Assembly: GCA_951799405.1 (NCBI GenBank)
Contig: OX637332.1
Coordinates: forward strand, 8,251,001 to 8,315,000
Source of the DNA: Agapetus fuscipes
Lineage: Eukaryota > Arthropoda > Insecta > Trichoptera > Glossosomatidae
Length of the DNA: 64,000 bases
Direction: 5' to 3'
The notes below the pieces were generated by a model. The model did no database searches, was not told the DNA's origin, and saw only the letters and a list, made by a program, of their open reading frames with translations. How positions within the stretch are numbered: the first letter of the stretch is position 1; each line of letters opens with the position of its first letter. Made by a program: the position numbers and the translations under genes. This document shows, piece after piece, positions 55,072-64,000 of the stretch.

Positions 55072-55765
55072 GTAAATACATGGATTTTTTCTTCAATGTC
55101 GTGTAGTTTGAGCGTATCAATAATAATAATTTTATTGATGGAACAAAATGAACTTATAGAATGTGAGTTTGAGCAATAACACGATATTATGATTATTGTT
55201 ATTATTTTTCACATGTATTACACACTAAGGTACAGCACATCATAGTATTGTATGTATATGTTATATTGTATGCGAGTAGTGACTGCCAATCCCAGCGATG
55301 ATGAATTATTACAAAATACTCGTTACTGCTTAGGGGCGGACTAGAGAAAACCTTTTCTATACTTGCGAAGGAAAACTTGAATTCAATGTAGAAAATAAAT
55401 TTAAAAAAAAAGTGTTGAGAAGGAAATTAATACACGAACAGAAGATCTGTTTTTTTTTGCATTTGATCATATCGACGGTTAAAAGGAAATAGGGCGACGT
55501 TTTGGTCAAAAATGAGTTATGATTATTATTATTATTATTATTATATTATTATAATAATTATAAAATGCCATAATTTTATTTTATTTTTTATCATATTGTT
55601 AAAATCAAAACAGCTCTGAAATGAAAAAAAAACAAAGGCATTCATTGGCATTCCTATTAATGTGGTTTTTAAGATGTTTTATGATATTTTTTTATGTCAC
55701 AAGCGCCTTTAGGACAAAAGAGGCCAAAATCTTGTCGGTTACACAAAAACCATACTAAGAAAACG
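55072..55765. other. AT-rich stretch with an ATT microsatellite
   Basis: GATTATTATTATTATTATTA at about 55517-55545 continues into AT-rich sequence; nothing else recognised. Confidence 0.4.
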
Positions 55766-56191
55766 ACTTATTTATTTTTACGGATAACGGGGCCGGCCTC
55801 ACACCAACCACTTTCAGTTGAAGTGGAGGTTTCCCAGCTCCCGGGGGGGTGGTTCTCTGCCCCTCTGCCTGCCGGGGGCTGGGATTGTGAAGGCTGAGTC
55901 GAACCCTTGCTCTCGGCATGGAATGAAAGCATTCTACCAATTGAGCTATCGACCTTTTTACGAGCTTGGTCGTCATCGCTACAAAGCGCCAATTCTCAAG
56001 CAAGACCCAGTTGCTGTAAGGCTGGATGGACCTTTGGTGACCTGTCATTGGTAAAGGTTTATGAATTCTTCAACCCAGCGAAAAGCAAATTTGAAAGTAT
56101 AAATGGTATATTTTTTAAATATAAATAGTAGGATTCGAGCCCACAACCTTCCATTCAGAGTCCGAAGTGTTCCACTGAACTACGGACCGGA
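55766..56191 (-). repeat. Composite SINE1-SINE2, 3'-truncated
   Basis: Minus: SINE1 head near 56191 (CCGGTCCGTAGTTCAGTGG), junction at about 55956, SINE2 head and the shared deletion (TCGACTCAGCCTTCACAAT), ending inside the SINE2 body. The 3' third of SINE2 is absent. Confidence 0.8.
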
Positions 56192-56387
56192 CTTTTAACC
56201 GTCGATATAGGATCCTCTGCATTATTACCCAAAATTTGTACAACTTGATGACTTTTTTATTTGGTAAAACAAAACCGAGTTCGGCTACGGTGAGTCCGTT
56301 AGTGCGGGAGTAAGCGAGGGGAGGGGGATGCAAGGGGCGCAGGGAGGGCAGAGCAGCCTGCTAGTGAACAGTGTGTACACACTACAA

Positions 56388-56475
56388 CAGTGCCCAAGTA
56401 CAAAAAATCGCTCAACTCAAGCATCGCAACTTAACCAAAAAATGTAACACTGCCTCTAGTGAGCGTTTAAGATTG
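56388..56475. mobile_element. Partial inverted-repeat element, relative of 51667
   Basis: CAGTGCCCAAGTACAAAAA and AACACTGCCTCTAGTGAGCG match the left half of 51667-51816; the right terminus is not found. Confidence 0.4.
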
Positions 56476-56984
56476 CATACATTAAGATTTCGTTGAGTTT
56501 AAACGTAGAGTTTTCTCCTCGCGGTACACGGCCAAGATTTCAGAGACTGCCACTTTTGCGATTATCGCGATGATTAGTTTATGGCTTGCGTTTGTACGAG
56601 CTTTGTAGAAAAGTAGAAAAATCGGTGGAAGATGGCATCGACAGCGAGGGTTGGCAGCAGTGCTATGACAAGTTGACACAGTAACCGCGTAAAAATAAAG
56701 CCCATGCAAAGGTGAAAGGTGCCTATTGAAAGGACATTGTCAAGTTTACTAAAAGCTCCTTAGCGACAATTTTTCACATGATTTTCAAGAAGACAACTAC
56801 AACAATCGCTCTCTTTGAAAGTTGGTTATTTTGTTCGTTTTAAACCAGTGGTTAAAAACCCGTTTTCCCTAATTTACGTAATTAATTTGGGTAATCTTTT
56901 TTAAGATATCTGAGTGAGTGCTGGGCAGTCAACAATGGAAGTGTGTGCGTAACTGCATTGATAAAAATCTATATAATGAACTGT
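56476..56984. other. Spacer, nothing recognised
   Basis: CCAGTGGTTAAAAACCCG at about 56848 could be a hAT-type end, without a partner. Confidence 0.25.
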
Positions 56985-57555
56985 ACTGTATCCTGCCGCC
57001 GTTTCACTAGGGGTAGCCGGTAGCTCCACAGATGCGTCTCCACTTTATTCTGTTCTTGCATATCTCTTTCATCTCTTCAACATTTATCACATTCTTAATA
57101 CTTTTCATAGTCTTCTCTCATTCTCACTCTGCAGGTTCCATTAATTCACAATTTCAAAAATTGACAAAAAAAAGTAAGACCGGCGCTCCCCACAGTTTGA
57201 AAACCGCTACCTTAGATAGATGATTGAACTTATTGCACAATAACTATTGATGTCGTTGCGGGTTTGATGAAAGGCTTACGCGGGCCGTATATTGAACAGG
57301 CCAGGGCTGGAAGTCTCATCTCCACGGTAATTCTTACCTACCGAACATCGATAATATTTGTATGAAGACCTGTCAATCCAAGATGGCTGCAAGTGATCAG
57401 CTGATTAGTCGTCATACAAATATTACCGATATTCGGTAGGTAAGAATTAACGTGGTGATGAGACTTCCAGCCCTGGTCTATCCATTCTTTCCTCGGTCTT
57501 ACCTTTCCACGTTATTTTCTGACATTTCCTCTGTACACTTTCTTCGGCTATATAG
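56985..57555 (-). repeat. LINE-A 3' end split by later insertions
   Basis: Minus: GGATACAGTACAGTTCAT terminus and GTGGAGACGCATCTGTGGAG to about 57165, then RT coding (GRPRKEW-type, from AAAGAATGGATAGA) resumes at 57477-57555. The gap holds a fold-back element and an unassigned 135-bp piece. Confidence 0.7.
57301..57476. mobile_element. Fold-back element, 176 bp, arms of about 68 bp
   Basis: CCAGGGCTGGAAGTCTCATC...TAATATTTGTATGA at the left is matched by the inverse of the right half with only a few mismatches. The loop of about 38 bases (including AAGATGGCTGCAAGTGATC) separates the arms. No coding capacity. Confidence 0.85.
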
Positions 57556-57720
57556 ATTGCTCAAATTTTGCCGCTGAGTGTGCTAGCGAAATTGGGGCCC
57601 AGGTATGCGAGGGCATCACTGCAAGCAAAAGTCCACTCCCACTACTGCGGCAAACTGGTCGAAGTTTAGTGAACAGTTAATTTTTTGTTGAGCTCTAAGT
57701 GGCACGCCGTCTCGTCGCAG

Positions 57721-57795
57721 GTGTCCGCCCGCAGCGAGCGACCGGTCCGCGCGCCGAGAGCCGGGCAAGACAGACCCATGACCCGTCACCCATAG
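57721..57795 (+). other. CpG-rich block, weak terminal-exon candidate
   Basis: CCGTCTCGTCGCAG ends at 57720. The next 24 codons are open, Arg/Pro-rich (VSARSERPVRAPRAG), and stop at TAG 57793-57795. It could equally be a CpG-rich promoter; the pyrimidine tract is poor. Confidence 0.2.
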
Positions 57796-57839
57796 CGCCG
57801 GCCTTGGTCCTCTCGCGGCGGCGAACGCGTGAGATGCCA

Positions 57840-58156
57840 TGAGAAAATGAGCAATTGTGTGAATTACGGTCCGGTCGGTAGTTGAAATGCTAAAGCGAGA
57901 GGCTTTGATTTGAAACAGAGGTTCTAATATGTGAGTTTCAGGGTTTTCATCAAATTGCGGGGTGGAAGTCTCGACCGACGACCGTCGATAGATCGTCGAT
58001 AGAACGAATCTATTTGAAATTAGGATGGAATAATTTCATTAATGATAATGGAACTATTACCTATTCGTTACGCATTTTACGTTTTTTTGGGGTTTTAAAA
58101 ATAAAGTTGCTAGTAATTTTAATTATTGTTAAGCAATATGCATTTTAGATAGAACG
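57840..58156. other. Spacer, nothing recognised
   Basis: CGGTCGGTAGTTGAAATGC at 57873 faintly resembles a SINE head, without a proper B box. Confidence 0.25.
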
Positions 58157-58542
58157 TCATAATACTGTGATGAAGAGATTCGAAGCGCGGCCCTGCTGGG
58201 CCCCCGCGCTGCCGCGAACCGTCACCTCTTTGAGGTTAGGATTCCGACAACGGACAGGGGGCTCCTTTGAGGTTAGGTGGCGCGCTTTTGCAGTTGCCCG
58301 GCTAGCTAAAGACTCCTCAGGGTGGTGTTCAGGCCCAACACCTTGCTCGCTTTCCACTGATGCTAAAGAGGTTAAAAAATATAGGTGATGGAGAGAAAAA
58401 CCGGGTAAAGGAAAGACGGGATTTATTTTAAATTATGAGAAATGAGAGCATCACCACGCTAAACTGCACGACTGACTGGTTCTAAGTTAAATTAGATAAT
58501 GTATTTAAAGGGTTTGATTAGCTCACGAGGATGGAGAGAAGT

Positions 58543-58830
58543 CTTGATGCTGGGATGCGGGAAGTCGATGCTGGGGCGCCGGCAACGGCAACGCTTTTGG
58601 CGGGATGTCGGGCTCCACACTCCTGAGGAATTGCGGCACGGGGCTCAGCCCGCGATAAGACGGGAGCGCTCGGCTGGACGGGGCAGGCGCTCCGTCCTCC
58701 TGAGGAACTGTGGGCACGGGGCTCCGGATATCGAGTAGCCAAGCGGGCGCTTGCGACGGGTAAAGCAGGGGCTCCTTCCTTCCGAGGAATCCGCCACGGG
58801 GGACCCAGGCGCGGCCAGGGGCTGTGTGTT
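58543..58830. repeat. GC-rich minisatellite, about 77-82-bp units
   Basis: The block CTCCTGAGGAATTGCGGCAC...GGGGCTC (58620-58646) recurs as CTCCTGAGGAACTGTGGGCA (58697) and TTCCGAGGAATCCGCCACGG (58779), spaced 77 and 82 bp. At least three imperfect units in a GC-rich island. Frames run through both strands because of the composition. Confidence 0.65.
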
Positions 58831-60050
58831 GCAGGCAACAACGGCGACTCAAGCCTTCTCCGATAGATGTTCTTGGCCACGCCTGGTAGGTATTATTGGT
58901 TCAGGTGTTGAAGAGCTTGTGTCCCCGATTGTGGGAGGTCGACGCCTTTTATAAACTCCCTACCAGCGCGATGCGGAGCTTAACCGGGGATTTTAAGTGT
59001 TTCCCTCCTAACTGACAATCTCAGCCTGTCTTCTTCCTCTCATTTGGATCCGGTTCAATTTCTGTGGCTAAAGATGCGCTTCAATTTCTTTCAAGTTGGT
59101 AATGACATTATTTTTCCTGTGACAGGTATAATGTTTTGACAGATCATGTCTTCTTCTTCTTCTTTTTTTTCCACAGGTAGCTATCTGACATGCTAGCTAC
59201 CTGACATTCCCGCTCGTCGCTGAGGCAAAAACGCACCTCGCGCAGAGAATCCAGCGAAGTGAGCTTTTTGACGTTGTGTTCAGACATAAGTTAGTTTAAA
59301 ATATATGTTTAACAGTATACCAGTCAGTGCGAAGCGTAGGTGGCGGTGGTTGAACAAGACATACAGAGAAGAGGTCGTACGCAGACGACATGAATTGTAC
59401 ACAGGTAGCTCTGAAACAGGTTTAAAATATGTATAAGAAATGGTGTAAAATATTAGGAGACAAAGCAAATTGAAATTGACACAGAAACAAATTTGTACAT
59501 TACATAGTTAAGACAAAATAAAATAAAATTGTAAAAGTGATGTTTTGTTCTTGTAAAATGATAAAAATTTAAGTCATGATTATTAAGTGGTAGAATTTGG
59601 TCTTTGTTCTAAGTTTAAATGGTGGCACACAATTCACATTTGGGGTACAGGTCCCTAAGCACTAACGAGTCTAGCTCGTTTTTCACTTATTGCTCTTGAA
59701 AACACAAAAATTTTGCCTTTGTACACAGAAATTTATTTTTAGGTAGCTACCTGCCTAACAGACCAAAATCATCCAGCCAGCAGTCAATAAGTACAGCGCG
59801 GTGAGCTCTCATACAAAACAATAACAAGTTGTCTGTTACATGTGGGTTACAAAAGGAAAGGATCTAACTACTTATGATCCTTCGGTTCGATTCACACTCT
59901 TTTGGAAGAACCGATAAGAAACCAAGAGAGGCGGAACGGAGGTAGGAACACCATGGAAAAACAATGAGGTGGCCCGTTCATTGGCCAGTGCAACGCAAGA
60001 GGGCGTGGCACACTGATCTCACTATTCAACACAGGTAATCCTGGGATTGG
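58831..60050. other. Mixed stretch with short palindromes
   Basis: AGGTAGCT and its complement lie around a 12-base loop at 59175-59202, and AGGTAGCTACCT recurs at about 59741. No gene recognised. Confidence 0.3.
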
Positions 60051-60115
60051 GAAGTACAGGTTATACATATTATATACATGAAGTACAGGGTATACATATT
60101 ACATACATAAATTAC
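60051..60115 (+). repeat. Short tandem duplication
   Basis: AAGTACAGGTTATACATATT and AAGTACAGGGTATACATATT are adjacent units of about 29 bp. Confidence 0.75.
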
Positions 60116-60654
60116 ATGAGAAAATACAAAAATATATGACAGATGTTGTGGTAATTTGAAGTAGAGGTGAAGATCTCCTGCTCGAGATGTGACAATACCG
60201 GTCTGAAGACACAGTACTGACCACACTCTGTCGGCATTTCTTGACCGCTCCGACCAGCGACGATTTAGGACTCTAGCCCTAGTCACAAAGTTGGGTGCTA
60301 GGGTTTTTGCTTCAATGAACAACGAAGAAGCGTTGATCATTGCCCGGGCAGGTATAGGGTGGTAACTAACGTACGCCCCGAAGCACGCCCTTCTGAGGGG
60401 TTTCTGAGTGAGTCAACATTCGGTATATCCTGCCTCCGTGCAGTATACGCCGACGTACATGACAATAACTAAACTCTCCGGCAGACACTACGCCGTGGTG
60501 ACTTTCCCAGCTAACAATGCTTTTAGTAGTCTAGGCCTGGCTTCAGGAGGTGGTCAATCTTCATACCACTCTTCTCCTTAGGTTCCAGTGTGTCCTCAGG
60601 TTTTGCCCACATGGCAAAAACCTTCCTTCCGTCAATAAATAACATGATAAATAA

Positions 60655-61155
60655 ACACAGGGGTACAATCCGTTGGCGCCATCCGAAGATGCAAGCCTGG
60701 CGTACCCATCACTCCAAGGTGATTTCAAAAAATGAGTCAGCAGACTCCCCCAAGTCTCGTCAGACTGGTACCAAGTCCCGTCGGACTTCAAGTCTCGTAA
60801 GACTTCCAACGCACTCCGGCGTTGCCAATCCCGTTGGATTGCAGGAGTATCCCGGTTACGTCAAACCACTCCTCACGCTTCTCCCAAGCGCCCCACAATC
60901 ATCCCAGATTGTGTCCAGTCCCCTTTGACTGCTCCAACGCACTCCAGCGTTACCGGCAAGGGCTCCACCCTTTCCCAAGACGTGCTCGCTACGTCTTCCC
61001 ACGCATTCACAGCGTTCGGCAGCATACCACCTTTGTCAAGGTGTATTGCCTATGATGTTCACAGATGTTCTCTTGATGTCTACATCTGGACTAGCTCAGC
61101 TCTCCTTCTCGTTCCCTTTTTGAGCGCCACCAAGTTTTTATCAAAACTTGGAAAG
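60655..61155. repeat. Array of short sequence-different hairpins
   Basis: At least fifteen perfect small inverted repeats follow one another, most between 60734 and 61043 at 1-12-base spacing (34 bases once). Examples: GAGTC-agca-GACTC (60734), AAGTCC-cgtc-GGACTT (60773), AAGTCT-cgta-AGACTT (60790), CAACGC-actccg-GCGTTG (60807), CAATCC-cgtt-GGATTG (60826), CACAATC-6-GATTGTG (60894), AAGACGT-7-ACGTCTT (60977), CACCTT-tgtc-AAGGTG (61028), and 9-bp arms at 61130-61151. Stem sequences differ while the form is kept. It borders the Ty3/gypsy element; function unknown. Confidence 0.8.
61111..61129 (-). other. Primer-binding-site-like sequence
   Basis: Minus: TGGCGCTCAAAAAGGGAAC starts with TGG and resembles tRNA-Lys-type primer binding sites of LTR elements. 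If real, the sequence to its right (61130 upwards) would be an LTR end and that to its left a leader. Confidence 0.35.
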
Positions 61156-61657
61156 TTGAAAAATCATGCAGGCAATAAACGTAGACAAAGTAATAAAATA
61201 CAAAAACAATGAAACAGATAAAAGAAGGTACAGTGTTGGATAAACAGCTGGTGACCTTGGATTGTGACCTGGCCAAATTACCTGACATCACTCATGAGAG
61301 TGTGTACTTTGAGTCCGCAATCAAAAGACAACCCGCGTCCAAAACATGTAAACAAGAAAGAAAGTACAGATCCATTCTCCGAAGAGAACCCGCTGGATTC
61401 TGACTCACGACCTGGCCAAATTACCTGATCCAACTCGCAAGGAGTTGATACTGTGGGTCGGAGACAAAAACAGACAGTTTTCTGCAGTTGAGCATAAATG
61501 AATATGCGAGTTGAAAGAACACATGAGAAGAAAAAGAAATATTCATTTAAATAATAAAAAAAATTGGACACCAACCAGGTCTCCCTGGAGCAAACGAGTA
61601 GGTATTGATGTAGAAAGGTTTTGATGCTAAGAAAAATTAACGGAATGACTTCGAACA
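61130..61657 (-). repeat. Probable LTR of the Ty3/gypsy element (boundaries tentative)
   Basis: About 200 bp downstream of the pol stop the minus strand has a purine-rich GCGGGGGGCG, then TGTTCGAAGTC, which would be a polypurine tract and LTR start. The region has no long frame and includes a TAATTTGGCCAGGTC repeat at two places. The other end is put at the primer-site-like motif, but the expected CA terminus is not seen there; GTGAACA near 61057 is an alternative end. Confidence 0.4.
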
Positions 61658-61853
61658 GCGCCCCCCGCTGAGGGCGCAATTCAACGGGTAACGGTCAAAG
61701 TCATATTTCAGAAAAAAAAATGAAATTTGCAAATATAAGGTATGGAGCAATTAATCAGTTTATAGGAAGACATCATGCTTGTACTTCGCAGACGTCCAGG
61801 TGTTTGTAAATGAGTTTACGCATCTACTTCTCGTTTGCTCGTAGGAAAGTAGT

Positions 61854-64000
61854 TCACTCTTCCGCCATAGTAGGTCCAGCCTTGAGAATATCCTTCACGT
61901 GATAGTTCCCCACAGCTTTTCCATCCACGTCCGCCAGGGTATACACCGTTTCTGACAGCTTGGCCGACACTTTGGTAGGTACAAAGCGAGGCGCCAACTT
62001 GGCTGAAAAGAACGTAGCAGCATTGGACTGGGCGAAATTCCTGCGCCACACTGTCTCTCCGACTGCATACGTCACTTGCTTCCTCCTCAAGTTGTAGTAC
62101 TTGGCATTCCTCTGGAAACCAGTCAACAGGGCCTCTGTTACTTGACTATAGATGGTCGCCATATCCTCCAACCGGTGCGCATAGTCTTTCTGTGATTTTG
62201 TTTGCGTAGCATCTGAAACTGGTCTCTCGTGTAATGAACCATGCACTGTTTGTTCATAACCATGATCCAGGAAAAACGGAGTATATCCTGTTGTCACATT
62301 AACTGTATTGTTAATAGCCGCTTGAATTTTTGGCAGGTGCTTGCACCATGTTCGCTGATCCCTATCCACCAGGATAGCCAGTGTCGTACCAATTGTCTGG
62401 TTATAGCGTTCGACTGGGTTATTCTGCGGTGTGTAAAAACTGTTGTAGAAGATTTTCTGCACTCCGTACCTCTCCAGCAATTCCTTAAATACCTTGGCAA
62501 TGAATTGTTTGCCGTTGTCACAAACAACGGACCTCGGCACTCCCCGGGAAATAAAGATGCTTGCCTCAAGCTTCTTTATTATCGCTGCTGCTGTGGCCTG
62601 TTTTAATGGGAAAATCCAACAATATTTGGTGAAGACATCCACCACACTTAAAATATGTACATTTCCAGCGTAGCTGCGAGGCAGTGGTCCTATTAAGTCT
62701 ATGGACAGCATTTGGAGAGGGCGATCCACTTTTTTAGGGTGGGACATAATTCCCTGTGGTGGAGCTGTGCTATGTTTGTATCCCTTACATATTGAACAGT
62801 TTGATACATACTTCCGCGTCTGTGGGAACATACCAGGCCAAAAGTAACATTGCTGTAACTTCCTGTAGGATTTAAAAGTTCCTGGATGAGTCGACTCGCT
62901 GTTGCCGTGCAGTTGTTCCAGCAATTCCTGTCTCTTCTCAATAGGCACAACCAACTTCCATGCTTGGTCCTCCTGTAGAGCGTGCTTTGGTTTGCAGTGC
63001 CTATATAAGTTACCTTTGTTTACCATGTAGTTGGGAAATCTCAGTGGAGTAGCTTGGCAATTTCTCCATATTCTTGAGTACCATGCATCTTCTGTTACGG
63101 GGTCACTTGGACCAGCCTCTATTGCAGCCACCTCAATGCGGGACAGTGCATCGGGTACGATGTTCTGCGAACCTTTCCTGTGGACTATATTGAAATTATA
63201 CTGCGAGAGTCTCGTACTCCATCTTGCTAGTCTGCCAGTAGGGTTATCCAAAGTCTGTAGCCACTTTAAACTAGAGTGATCAGTTACCACCGTGAAGGGG
63301 GCTCCCTCAATGTAACCTCTGAAATGATTTACAGAGTCAAGGACAGCAAGAAGTTCCTTTTCAGTAATTCCGTAGTTCTTCTCGTGCTTATTGAGGCAAC
63401 GGGAGTAGAAAGCAACTGGGTGTTCTCCGTCTGGGAACTCCTGTGTCAGCACACTGCCTATGCCGACATTTGAGGCATCCGTATGCAGGGTAAATCCAAG
63501 ATTGAAGTCTGGGCAATTTAATACAGGTGCTGACTTCATGGCTGCTTTAAGATCCTCAAAGGCTCTCTCGGCGACCTCGGACCACTCAAAGTTGCTTATT
63601 CCTTTTTTGTTTCCTGTCAGCTTGGTGAGTGGTGCGGCCGTCGTCGAGAAGTCTCTGATGAAGCGTCTGTAATATCCTGCAAGACCTATAAAAGCCTTTA
63701 TCTGTTTGGAGTTCTTCGGGCGGGGGAATGAAGTTATTGCCTCCACCTTTTCTGGATCGGTTCTCAGGCCCTCCGCATCTATGATAAAGCCCAGGTACTT
63801 GAGTCGAGACTTACAAAATTCAGATTTCCTCAGGTTTATGGTCAAACCAGCATTCTTTAAGCTGTTATATACCAATTGAAGAGTTTCCAGGTGTTTTTCA
63901 AAGGTTGGGCTGGCGATGATTAGATCATCGAGGTAACAAAACAATTGCGTGTCAAATTTGGGGCCAAATAACTTATCCGCAAGACGCTGCAGCTCAGATG
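61854..64000 (-). CDS. pol: Ty3/gypsy retrotransposon Pol: RT end, RNase H, integrase
   Basis: Minus-strand frame open from the window end to a stop at 61854-61856, over 710 codons, no break. In order: RT active site FCYLDDLIIASP (near 63930), the RT thumb with YLGFIIDAEGLRTDPEKVEA and AGYYRRFIRDFS, RNase H with FTLHTDASNVGIGSVLTQ and VVTDHSSLKWL, integrase zinc finger (H..H in LHGNSESTHPG, C..C in VSNCSICKGYK), and catalytic core D-D-E in LSIDLIGPLP, VVCDNGKQF and NNPVERYNQ. The end has a GPY/F-like module (KLAPRFVPTKVSAKLSETVY...YHVKDIL) and no chromodomain. The protease, gag and 5' LTR are beyond the window. No env-like frame follows. Intactness suggests a recent insertion. It would copy its RNA into DNA and integrate it; the clade is not resolved. 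Confidence 0.92.
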   Translation of the reverse strand, partial: SELQRLADKLFGPKFDTQLFCYLDDLIIASPTFEKHLETLQLVYNSLKNAGLTINLRKSEFCKSRLKYLGFIIDAEGLRTDPEKVEAITSFPRPKNSKQIKAFIGLAGYYRRFIRDFSTTAAPLTKLTGNKKGISNFEWSEVAERAFEDLKAAMKSAPVLNCPDFNLGFTLHTDASNVGIGSVLTQEFPDGEHPVAFYSRCLNKHEKNYGITEKELLAVLDSVNHFRGYIEGAPFTVVTDHSSLKWLQTLDNPTGRLARWSTRLSQYNFNIVHRKGSQNIVPDALSRIEVAAIEAGPSDPVTEDAWYSRIWRNCQATPLRFPNYMVNKGNLYRHCKPKHALQEDQAWKLVVPIEKRQELLEQLHGNSESTHPGTFKSYRKLQQCYFWPGMFPQTRKYVSNCSICKGYKHSTAPPQGIMSHPKKVDRPLQMLSIDLIGPLPRSYAGNVHILSVVDVFTKYCWIFPLKQATAAAIIKKLEASIFISRGVPRSVVCDNGKQFIAKVFKELLERYGVQKIFYNSFYTPQNNPVERYNQTIGTTLAILVDRDQRTWCKHLPKIQAAINNTVNVTTGYTPFFLDHGYEQTVHGSLHERPVSDATQTKSQKDYAHRLEDMATIYSQVTEALLTGFQRNAKYYNLRRKQVTYAVGETVWRRNFAQSNAATFFSAKLAPRFVPTKVSAKLSETVYTLADVDGKAVGNYHVKDILKAGPTMAEE

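Noticed and set aside
57868..57935. tRNA-like head near CGGTCGGTAGTTGAAATGC
   Set aside because: The expected B box is not present; resemblance to SINE heads is too weak.
58518..58880. Minus-strand 120-codon Pro/Ala/Arg-rich frame
   Set aside because: It runs through a GC-rich minisatellite, where both strands are open because of composition.
60734..61043. CRISPR array
   Set aside because: There are no identical repeats with variable spacers; the hairpin stems differ from each other, and the context is a eukaryotic genome.

Overview
The window looks like a repeat-dominated stretch of a large, AT-rich arthropod genome, most likely an insect. The reasons are the AT-rich background, the repeat types present (tRNA-derived SINEs, several non-LTR retrotransposon 3' ends, hAT-like and other inverted-repeat DNA elements, a Ty3/gypsy element), a short TTAGG run, and the absence of densely packed genes. 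The species cannot be named from the sequence. Nearly all of the longer reading frames belong to transposable elements. No complete host gene is visible; a handful of exon-like islands with splice signals are the only candidates.

Layout. 1-955: C-terminal half of a LINE reverse transcriptase, minus strand, open to the window edge. 1-25 kb: a patchwork of 5'-truncated LINE 3' ends, two tRNA-SINE families, small inverted-repeat elements, one good exon candidate (7431-7701, minus) and GC/CpG-rich islands at 4.6, 20.6 and 21.1 kb. 25.65-27.95 kb: a 2.3 kb hAT-like DNA transposon with terminal inverted repeats, a perfect 8-bp target duplication and a transposase frame broken by one in-frame stop. 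28-38 kb: inverted-repeat elements, including a 769-bp one with 33-bp identical ends, more LINE tails, and exon candidates at 32.7 and 38.5 kb. 39.8-40.1 kb: a CpG-rich first-exon candidate ending in a perfect splice donor. 41-56 kb: further LINE tails, a dense SINE cluster at 46-49 kb, and a 5S-rRNA-like head joined to a tRNA SINE at 52 kb. 57-59 kb: a fold-back element inside a LINE tail and a GC-rich minisatellite. 60.6-61.2 kb: a striking run of short, sequence-different hairpins. 61.1-64.0 kb: probable LTR and a long intact Ty3/gypsy pol frame (minus) running off the window.

How the repeats relate. The commonest repeat, about 250-270 bp and present in some 27 copies, is read here as the 3' untranslated tail of a LINE: three copies lie at the same spacing behind the same LINE C-terminus, and the copies end in short TAGATTA-like repeats. 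Two tRNA-headed SINEs (SINE1, tail of ATT repeats; SINE2, tail ending near GTTGCGTT) occur singly, and four times as a fixed SINE1-SINE2 composite that shares the same internal deletion. LINE names A-F and SINE1/2 are local labels for this annotation, not database names.
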